This document shows positions 16,592 to 22,989 of a stretch of 22,989 nt of DNA, one piece after another. Within the stretch, counting starts at the first letter, position 1. Each line of letters begins with the position of its first letter. The position numbers and the translations under genes are program-made. The stretch comes from Chara braunii (Eukaryota; Streptophyta; Charophyceae; Charales; Characeae): assembly GCA_003427395.1 (NCBI GenBank), contig BFEA01000439.1, positions 493,127 through 516,115 on the forward strand, written 5' to 3'. Under the pieces are notes generated by a model, which did not search any database, was not told the DNA's origin, and was given only the letters and a program-made list of their open reading frames with translations.

Positions 16592-16714
16592 TTTGCTTAT
16601 CAGGAACCCGAGGACGACCGCTGGTTTACCAGGACTGCACTTCTAGAAACAGCTCCCGACATAGTTAGAGCCTACGAGAGAGATAAGAAAGGTAAAAATC
16701 AGGTCTTGGACTGA
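16490..16714 (+). pseudogene. Chromodomain at integrase C-terminus, interrupted by a stop
   Basis: DGRYDIEGIVGEDVF followed by GHPQKQYKV is the first half of a chromodomain; a TGA (16589-16591) interrupts, and the same frame continues FAYQEPEDDRWFTRTALLE, then APDIVRAYE, ending at TGA 16712-16714. The usual W..W aromatic cage residues are only partly kept. Such domains steer integration to modified histones and define chromoviruses. Confidence 0.75.
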
Positions 16715-17200
16715 ACTATTCTCGGAGGACCTCGAATTTAGGCCAGCGGGAGTGAAACGGTTTTCACCTTAGCAGTAACAGATGCCGATCCACGGGCTCG
16801 ATCCGTAGACCTTACTTTGCCTGTGTACAGTATCTCGTTGTCCCCTGAGTGTTCGAACCCTTAACCTGTGTCTTGATAGTTGGGTTTTTGTGTGTCGTAG
16901 GGATGTGTAGTTGTACGGGCTCGATCTTTAGGTCTATAGAGTAGGGGTCGTAGCTGTTCTAGAAGCCGTAGCTGTAGCAATTCTGAAAGGTCAAGGTCGT
17001 AGCTGCTACAGTCCTGAAAGGTCAAGGTCGTAGCTGCTACAGTTCCGAAAAGCCAAGTCTACGGACTTCCGGAACGTCCGGAAGTGGCCTTTCGAGAATT
17101 CTTACGTTTGGCCAGAGGCAAGTGGGCAAGTGGTGAGTCCACCCATGTTGAGTCAGCGGTACCCAGTCCCAGTCTCACTTAGTCCAGTCAGCAAGTACCA
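16715..17200 (+). other. Retrotransposon 3' untranslated region with tandem repeat
   Basis: No gene. GGTCGTAGCTGCTACAGT with CCTGAAAGGTCAA repeats at about 31 bp spacing from 16945 to 17052. No clear polypurine tract was found just before 17201, which weakens the LTR border proposed there. Confidence 0.5.
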
Positions 17201-17259
17201 TGTGGGACTGTGTGCACCATGGGCCCGGTGGAAAGAGGCAGACCAGCGACTTCCAGAAG

Positions 17260-17266
17260 TATAAAT
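17260..17266 (+). promoter_or_regulatory. TATA box of the candidate LTR
   Basis: TATAAAT, followed by CAAGAGGCAGCGTCC. The same arrangement, TATAAG then ACGAGGCAGCCTCC, is found at 20809, which suggests two related LTR promoters. A transcript start about 30 bases downstream would be expected. Confidence 0.35.
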
Positions 17267-17488
17267 CAAGAGGCAGCGTCCAGCCATACATTCATTCCTG
17301 CGTAAGCCATGCGGAAGCGCTGCCTGAGCGACTTGTGCGAGGTGGTCTGCACAGTGCCCGAAGACGAAGTGGGCTGAAGGAGATAATAGTTAGCCATAGC
17401 CACAGAGGGACAGCGGCCATAGCCGCCATAGCTGATAGGCGAGTGTATGAGTACGAGATTGTGTGTATGCGTGTGGGATATCCAGGGT

Positions 17489-17547
17489 GATCCCGACTTG
17501 AGTGAGTGCGAACAGTGGTGTTGGATAGAGTGACGAGAGTCGGGATC
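17489..17547. repeat. 10-bp stem in the candidate LTR
   Basis: GATCCCGACT (17489-17498) and AGTCGGGATC (17538-17547) are perfect inverted repeats across 39 bases, a possible structure in the LTR transcript leader. Confidence 0.6.
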
Positions 17548-17883
17548 TACAGGTGCTGATGCGCCATAGCCTGTTGAAGCGAGTTTGTATCTGAACTGTG
17601 TTCTCGATCTCCATATCTTTGAGCTTTGAGTGGGCGCTGTGCGCCAGTGTGATCCACCATCTGTTTGCGTGTGTGCGAAGAGGAAGAAAAAGTGAGTCTG
17701 ATTGCAATAGTAACATACAAATATAATGGCCAGGCATGGTGTTTTGGGGAAGGAGGTAGCAGTGTCCTGATGTGGGACTGCGGGAGGTGTGATCCTTTCC
17801 GAGGTCCCACAGTCCCACAGCTATCTGCAAACGAGAATTTGGAACCCAGATTATTGAGGGTCCCAGGCTTCGACACAGTTGAG

Positions 17884-17885
<2 letters not shown>

Positions 17886-17932
<47 letters not shown>

Positions 17933-18080
17933 AGTTTTAAATTTTAATTTGTTTGCCTTCTTTTAATATTTTGGATAAGCATTTATTTAAATTATTTTTT
18001 GTGTTTTTTTTATATTTTCTATGTTATTAGTACTTATTACTATCTATAATTGATTTCTTTTCTAATTATTTTTTGTAGTG
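17886..18080. repeat. 43-T run and AT-rich tract
   Basis: T from 17886 to 17928 followed by very AT-rich DNA to about 18080. Read on the minus strand it looks like a poly-A tail, possibly the 3' end of a minus-strand retroposed sequence, but no body is recognised. Confidence 0.8.
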
Positions 18081-18179
18081 CGTTCAATGTCGTTCATCAA
18101 TGACGACTGGATGCTGGAGCACCCCTGCTTCACCTGGCGTTCACACTAAGGGATGGAAGTCTCAACTCTTCCTCCATCC

Positions 18180-18305
18180 TTAAACCACCAGTACCTACCG
18201 GTTGGGACGACCGTTAACGCGGAAGCCGAATCGGCCTGCCCCTCCGGTCGAAACTCATTCGGGGGTCGGGGGTTACGGAAAATGTGGTAGGTACTGGTCG
18301 TTTAG
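18180..18305. mobile_element. TIR family 1 ends, short copy F
   Basis: TTAAACCACCAGTACCTACC (18180-18199) and GGTAGGTACTGGTCGTTTAG (18286-18305) are inverted repeats with two mismatches over 20 bases. The 126-bp element has an interior (CCGTTAACGCGGAAGCCG) unlike the longer copies, so it may be a separate subfamily. Confidence 0.8.
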
Positions 18306-18555
18306 TGACCCATCCGTATTCATCATAGATACAGAAGATTGTGCGACCTACAGAACAGATCTTGTCCCAAGTACCGCTGTGTGATGTTCTCGTATCCAGC
18401 AACAAAATCCAAAATTGGCTAAAAAAAAAAGAAAAAAAAAAAGGGAAGACGGATTCAGCCGTGAAAAAAAAAAAAATAAAAAAAATTAACTAAGTCTTTT
18501 GTTGCTCGTGTCTGGTTTGTCCGTCTTCTGGTGTTCAATGATTTGTCGCTTGCAG

Positions 18556-18649
18556 ATTTGTGAGCTTCTCTAAGGATGCTCTGTATGAAGGAGTGAAGCG
18601 ACAAAGAACGGGTGCTGATGGCCATCCACTGGCATGCAGTCATGCTGAA
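18556..18649 (+). CDS. Possible exon, unidentified
   Basis: Acceptor GATTTGTCGCTTGCAG|ATT (18555/18556) has a fair pyrimidine tract. The frame after it reads FVSFSKDALYEGVKRQRTGA then DGHPLACSHAE, up to a donor-like GCTGAA|GTGAAA (18649/18650); it stays open to a TAG about 70 bases further. The composition is protein-like and has no repeats, but I recognise no family and found no partner exon. A minus-strand frame is also open here. Confidence 0.25.
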
Positions 18650-18840
18650 GTGAAAAACACCATCAGGGTCCATCACCAACCGTATAGAAGAGGGAGAGGG
18701 AGAAATTACCCAATCCTGACATAGGGAGAAGAGCGAGGGGGAGGACGGACACATGGCAGTTTTCTTTCGGAGAGACCGATTTGTATAACAAACAACGAGG
18801 GTGTTTCCTTTCAGATCCATGAAAAAACAAAGTCTCAAAA

Positions 18841-18930
18841 GGGGACTCCATCAAGGGGGCATTCAAACGTGGGCAATTGGGCAGAGGGGACTCCATCAAG
18901 GGGGCATTCAAACGTGGGCACTTGGGCAGT
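18841..18930 (+). repeat. Two tandem 45-bp units
   Basis: 18841-18885 and 18886-18930 (GGGGACTCCATCAAGGGGGC ...) differ by two bases. A multiple of three, giving a repeat in translated frames. Confidence 0.95.
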
Positions 18931-19368
18931 TTGCAGACGAACATGCCTGAGGATTTTTTTTTTTTTTTTTTTCCGTCTGGCCGAAGGAACCCTGACCAGC
19001 ATTGATTACTCCCGCATCGTGGAGGATTGATTGTCAGCTTGCCTTACTTGCACCTTTCCTCTCAGGTCCACTACATGAGCCTGCCAGATAAATAATAAAG
19101 AGCAAGAAAGGTAAGAGAAGCTACGGAAGTTGCAGTCTCCGGATTTGTTCTTGACATAACCATGCAAATTTGTTTCTGTGTGAAATCTTTTTCTACGATC
19201 GAAGTTCACCGAACACAACGGAGTCTGTTTCAATGTTTCTATATGTGGTCTTAACATCTATTGAGCTGTATTCATATTATTATGATCCTTACAATTCACT
19301 CCCTAGCCCCTCACCTTCACCCCTTCCCCTTCCCCAATGCCCTCAACACGTCTGGCCTCCCTCCCCCC

Positions 19369-19371
<3 letters not shown>

Positions 19372-19425
<54 letters not shown>

Positions 19426-19426
19426 N

Positions 19427-19502
<76 letters not shown>
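19372..19502 (+). repeat. Long CT microsatellite with an N
   Basis: CT array of about 130 bp broken by N at 19426, then GCTC units to 19526. The N probably marks a collapsed or gap-closed array. Confidence 0.95.
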
Positions 19503-19505
<3 letters not shown>

Positions 19506-19781
19506 CTCGCTCGCTCGCTCTCGCTCACGGCTGGGCTGCCCGGGCAAACAAGGTGATCCGGGCGGCCCGGCTGGTAGCCTAGCTAAAATACCATTTATAA
19601 CTCGATAGAAGATTGCAAGGTAAGGCTGTTTCGATTTGCAGTCCCCTCGTCTGGGTGGAAGAGGGGTCGTTGTGGTGACGGTCTAAAACACACACACAGA
19701 TACACAGAGTGTGGGATTTGTGATTTTCTTTGGATGCTGTGTAACTGCTTTGTTCGCATCGTAATTGTTGGAAGTCACTTC

Positions 19782-19812
19782 CCCCCCCCCCCCCCCCCCT
19801 CCCAAAAAAAAA
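19782..19812 (+). repeat. Poly-C / poly-A tract
   Basis: An 18-C run, then TCCC and a 9-A run. Homopolymer length is doubtful in short-read assemblies. Confidence 0.85.
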
Positions 19813-19968
19813 GGTGGAAGGGTCTTACGCCATTCTATGCGGTGGGCGTATCCACCATTATTCCTTGGCGTTGCAACTGTGGCCACATTTTTCTATGGGT
19901 GCTGATGCACCCTATACATTGCAACTTAGGCCCACTCATCGAGTTAGGGGGAAAAAAAAAAAAAAACT

Positions 19969-20074
19969 GTCCTTCGGGAGGGACATCCGTTAAAATTGGA
20001 ACGATACAGAGAAAGAAGATTAGCATGGCCCCTGCGCAAGGATAACATGCATAAATCGAGCAATGGTTCAAATT
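19969..20074 (+). pseudogene. U6 snRNA, near full-length, probable retropseudogene
   Basis: GTCCTTCGGGAGGGACATCC is the plant-type 5' hairpin, one part longer than usual. TTAAAATTGGAACGATACAG, CCCCTGCGCAAGGATAACAT and ATAAATCGAGCAATGGTTCA follow. It shares the four-base GAAG-type duplication after ACAGA (ACAGAGAAAGAAGATTAGC) with the 8997 copy. Instead of a T terminator the 3' end runs into ATTAAAAAATAAATAAAAG, an A-rich tail, and upstream is poly-A with no TATA box. These features point to retroposition rather than an active Pol III gene. Confidence 0.8.
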
Positions 20075-20508
20075 AAAAAATAAATAAAAGAAAATAGATG
20101 AACTGCTGCCATCAACAGGTTTCCCTGTCTCGCTCAGGAGGGAAAAAGAAAAAAGAAAAAACTTCAAAAAAGAAACTGCTGTCATCAGGGGAGAGGTCCC
20201 ACTAGCAATGGGATAGAATAGAAACGAGTTTGTGGGGCAGTCGAGTGACCCAAATCCTGCCGTGCTGCACTCGTGTAAAAGGGCCTTTACCTGATTCAGA
20301 CCCTGAATGACGAACGCAGCATTATGGGGTCACTCGGCCAGAGCCTAACTCGTGAAAAGCAGATCAAAAGACATGTTCTCTGGGTCAAAAGTCACATCCT
20401 AACTAAAGTAAAAAGTCATGTCAAAGGTCACAGTTGTGCCCCTGGACGAACGATTGCAGTATTCAATTGTGGGAGTCACATCTGTTCATCCAGGGGGTGT
20501 GCAAGTCA

Positions 20509-20611
20509 TGTCTGTTCGTACAGGAGATGTGTCTGCTCATACAGGAGATGTGTCTGTTCGTGCAGTAAGTGCGTCTGTCGAACAGTAGGTGTGTCTGTTC
20601 ATAAAGAAGTC
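20509..20611 (+). repeat. 21-bp tandem repeat, five units
   Basis: TGTCTGTTCGTACAGGAGATG-type units start at 20509, 20530, 20551, 20572 and 20592. It lies upstream of the TATA-like box at 20809, in what may be the U3 part of an LTR. Confidence 0.85.
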
Positions 20612-20808
20612 AAAGAGATAAGGTCCCAGTCCAGATTCAAGTCAAAGGGAAAGTCTAGATACAGATTGGAAGTCCGAAATTCATGCCTAAAGGCCGCCGC
20701 AGCAGCAGCCCTTGAGGATAAGGAACTGGGACACACTCCACAGAGGCCTGGGACTGGGAAAGGACCCAAGAAAGACTGAATTCAGACCTCGCAAAGGGAG
20801 GGCAGCAC

Positions 20809-20814
20809 TATAAG
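20809..20814 (+). promoter_or_regulatory. TATA box of a second LTR-like region
   Basis: TATAAG followed by AAACGAGGCAGCCTCC, similar to the candidate LTR promoter at 17260. The surrounding 20330-21160 region has no gene and is my candidate for an LTR; its outer borders could not be set. Confidence 0.3.
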
Positions 20815-21160
20815 AAACGAGGCAGCCTCCCTTCAAGGCAGATTCTCCATTGGCATTGATGCGTGGAAGTGCTGTGGCACTTGTGCGCTAGAGTGCAGGA
20901 AGAGGGCGCTGGCTTGAGAGCTGCGCCAGGAAGGAGAGGTGCTGGGCGCTGACTGGCAGAAGCAGCCATAGCTGCGCCAACTATATTAGTAGAGATAGAA
21001 GGGTTAGTAGTAGGTATCAGTGAGTAGCATTCAAAGTAGATTCTCGTAGATAGGGAGTGTGCATGCATGGTGAGACGAGGGAACTAGGACAGAGATCTTG
21101 AGAGAGAAGAGAGAGAGAGGGGACAGGTTCCTAAGTTGGATATGGTAGATACTTACCTGT

Positions 21161-21178
21161 TGGCGCCATACCTGTGAT
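21161..21178 (+). other. Possible primer binding site
   Basis: TGGCGCCATACCTGTGAT starts with TGGCGCC, the beginning of a common plant LTR-retrotransposon primer binding site (complement of a tRNA 3' end in CCA). Only the first eight or so bases fit well. If real, the sequence to its left is a 5' LTR. Confidence 0.3.
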
Positions 21179-22317
21179 CTGAGGGGAGACACTGGCTGAG
21201 CCAGGCCCTTTGTTGATGAATGATTGAAGAAGACTTGTGATCTGTTTGGCGCTGGACTCTTGAACTCAAGATACTCTTTATATAATGTGACTTTGATAAT
21301 ATGAGCTGCGCTATCTGGTTCTCTTTCCATCTCGCCTTGGCTTTCTGTGAGACTACTTCATCTGTGTGATGACATTTACACATGCACTGTGAACACTCCA
21401 GCAAGCTGTGAACAGTCAGGTTCCTTGCACGTGATCCCACGGTCAGTATTTTACATGTATTACCCAAATTGTTCCCCTCCTCCTCTCCTTAACACTGGGC
21501 ATGCCCGTGCAAAGAAAGCTTCCCGCCAGAATCTTTTCAATTGGTTGGGCGTGTGGCCAACCCCAAAGGAGAGTGGGGTTGGCCTTAGGCCCACTGGATA
21601 GAAGATTTTCAGTATTTTACTTGCTGTTGTGCAATTATCTCATTGGGTGGAGCCCTCCTTCAATCACGGAGTATGTGGAGGGTGTCAGGATCACTGCTGA
21701 CAGAAGTCGAGTTTATTCCAGAAAATGTGGCGGTTGCTGTGTTCACTGTTGTTGCAACCACCACCATCAGATCATTTGTGATCTGATGGCTGGGAAGCCC
21801 TCTGCCGGGATTTCCGGTGGGAGGTCTCCGTTTCTCTTTTTTTTTTTGCCTTCCTCCTGTTTTCTCAGCCCAGAAATTCGTAATGAACCTGTCAGGTCGC
21901 TGCCACTCAGTGTCACACTGGATCGCCCACACTCCTATCTGACTGCTAATGGGACCTCGCCCCAGAGTCCAGAAGGATCCCGCTGGAACAGCACACCGGA
22001 CAGAAACATATTTAAAAAAAAAAAAACTGTGGATTGAACTGGATTCCCACTCTCATTGTTGGATTGGTGGAGCACCATCGACAAGAGCCTGTCACGAAGC
22101 GGCATGATGGTCTGACAAAAGGCTCTTGCAGTCCTGACCAATGGCCACTGGCGAGGCCCAAGGTGTCGGCATGTGATGATGGTTGGAAGAGACTGCAACC
22201 TCAATTAGAAATTTAAAATACTCGGAATTCATAAACACTGTCGCACATAATTTGGCACTGCTATACTGTAGGGATAAAAAAGGAAGAGAAACCGACCTCG
22301 ATTCGTGTAAGTCATTG
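21179..22317. other. No gene recognised; several hairpins
   Basis: GGCCAACCCCA/TGGGGTTGGCC (about 21554-21583), ATCAGATCA/TGATCTGAT (21766-21787) and CAAGAGCCT/AGGCTCTTG (22081-22128, with outer ATTGGT/ACCAAT) are inverted repeats. A 178-codon open plus frame (21501-22037) spans two of these and homopolymers and resembles nothing known. No gag-like protein follows the possible primer binding site. Confidence 0.35.
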
Positions 22318-22660
22318 GCACTGTCAACAGTGTCAAGCCATGCTAACTGTCACACATTCACAAGTCATAAGCACTGTCCCAGTGTCAAGCCCAATCATCT
22401 GTCACACATTCACAAGCCATAAGCACTGTCATTAGTGTCAAGCCCAATCATCTGTCACACTTTCATTAGTCATAAGCACTGTGTCAAGCCATATTTATCT
22501 GTCACACATTCAGAAGTCATAACCACTGTCAACAGTGTCAAACCATACCATCTGTCACACAGTCATAAGTCACAATCACTGTCAACAGTGTCCAGCCATA
22601 TCATCTGTCACATTCATAAGTACTGTCAACAGTGTCAAGCCATATTTATCTATCACATAG
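22318..22660 (+). repeat. ~50-bp minisatellite, about seven units
   Basis: Units contain AGCACTGTCAACAGTGTCAA, GCCATATCATCTGTCACACA and TTCATAAGTCATA. CACTGTCAACAGTG within the unit is a palindrome with a two-base loop. Units vary in length by small indels. Confidence 0.9.
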
Positions 22661-22683
22661 CAGCAACAAGAGGCCTCGTGTAG

Positions 22684-22912
22684 TCAGGATTGGTCATCCC
22701 GCATTCCTTGATCCTGACTTCTCTCTTGGTTTCCCCCCCCACTCCCCCCCTCTCTCTCTCTATCCTTTCCCTCTCCCTCCATCTGTCTCCATCCGTCTCC
22801 ATGTCAATTCCCTCTGCCTCCATCTGTCCCGATATCCTTTCTTCACCCTTCATCACCCTTCAGGATTGGTCATCCCGCATTCCTTGATTCTGACTTCTGT
22901 CTTGGTCTCCCC

Positions 22913-22915
<3 letters not shown>
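22684..22915 (+). repeat. 54-bp direct repeat around a pyrimidine-rich spacer
   Basis: TCAGGATTGGTCATCCCGCA, TTCCTTGATYCTGACTTCT and CTTGGTYTCCCC occur at 22684-22738 and 22860-22914, each followed by a CT-rich tract. Confidence 0.9.

Positions 22916-22989
<74 letters not shown>
22916..22989 (+). repeat. CT microsatellite to the window edge
   Basis: Pure CT from about 22918 to the end; the array continues beyond the window. Confidence 0.95.

Larger units (their letters stand above)
11782..16714 (+). mobile_element. Decayed Ty3/gypsy chromovirus (internal region)
   Basis: Domain order gag, zinc knuckle, protease, reverse transcriptase, RNase H, integrase, chromodomain identifies a Ty3/gypsy chromovirus, an LTR retrotransposon that reverse-transcribes its RNA in virus-like particles and integrates the cDNA. 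The coding region is broken by at least four frame changes, several stops and a 220-bp insertion. The 5' LTR, primer binding site and start of gag are not seen, so the left end is truncated or diverged. A candidate 3' LTR lies at 17201-17819. Confidence 0.9.
17201..17819 (+). repeat. Candidate 3' LTR
   Basis: It begins TGTGGGACTG and ends CAGTCCCACA, a perfect 10-bp inverted repeat with the TG..CA ends typical of LTRs. It follows the chromodomain and contains a TATA-like promoter. TGTGGGACTG also occurs at 17771-17780, so a short terminal hairpin is an alternative reading. No second LTR copy exists in the window to confirm it. Confidence 0.3.

Noticed and set aside
18455-18944. Minus-strand frames with a 15-residue repeat
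   Set aside because: The repeat is the 45-bp tandem duplication; the rest is unlike any protein I know.
19170-19608. Leu-Ser and Arg-Glu repeat proteins
   Set aside because: Translations of a CT/GA microsatellite containing an N.
20324-20779. Cysteine-repeat protein (151 codons)
   Set aside because: The repeats come from a 21-bp tandem array in an LTR-like region; no domain is recognisable.
22318-22660. CRISPR-like array
   Set aside because: Units are tandem without unique spacers, vary in length, and the DNA is eukaryotic.

Overview
The window is eukaryotic nuclear DNA, most likely from a streptophyte (land plant or charophycean alga). The best evidence is the U6 snRNA sequence: the copies at 8997-9082 and 19969-20074 carry the plant-type 3' end (ATAAATCGAG..AATGG) and, in the second, a plant-type 5' hairpin rather than the animal forms. 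A plant Ty3/gypsy chromovirus, long CT/GA microsatellites, long TE-filled introns and single N gaps inside microsatellites fit a repeat-rich short-read assembly. A charophyte such as Chara is my guess, not shown by the sequence.

Left part (1-9400). The only host gene I can build is a split plus-strand gene for a divergent eIF4A-like DEAD-box helicase, C-terminal (RecA2) half. Exons are 1338-1475, 3858-4100, an uncertain one ending at 8092, and 9244-9363. All visible junctions are phase 0. Upstream exons and the last few codons were not found. Its introns (2382 bp, then about 5.1 kb in total) are packed with repeats: five copies of a 62-67 bp module between CT tracts lie just upstream of the first exon found, and the introns hold two antisense hammerhead-ribozyme-like motifs (1685-1726, 4818-4880), tRNA-like SINE relics, two families of short terminal-inverted-repeat (TIR) elements (TIR family 1 with ACCAGTAC ends, TIR family 2 with AATAGAACG ends), a U6 fragment, a U6 copy and several minisatellites. 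At 2089-2113 there is a Nextera mate-pair junction adapter, so the join there is probably an assembly chimera.

Middle (9400-18300). More short TIR elements, one possible exon of unknown identity (10822-10977), a fold-back sequence (11489-11573), then a decayed plus-strand Ty3/gypsy chromovirus (about 11782-16714): gag with zinc knuckle, protease, reverse transcriptase, RNase H, integrase and chromodomain. It has several frameshifts and stops, altered catalytic residues in all four enzymes, and a 220-bp AT-rich insertion in RNase H. A candidate 3' LTR with a TATA box follows (17201-17819), then a 43-T run and AT-rich DNA.

Right part (18300-22989). No confident host gene. There is an open exon-like segment (18556-18649), a near-complete but probably dead U6 copy, a second LTR-like promoter region with a possible primer binding site (20809-21178), several minisatellites, and CT arrays to the end of the window.
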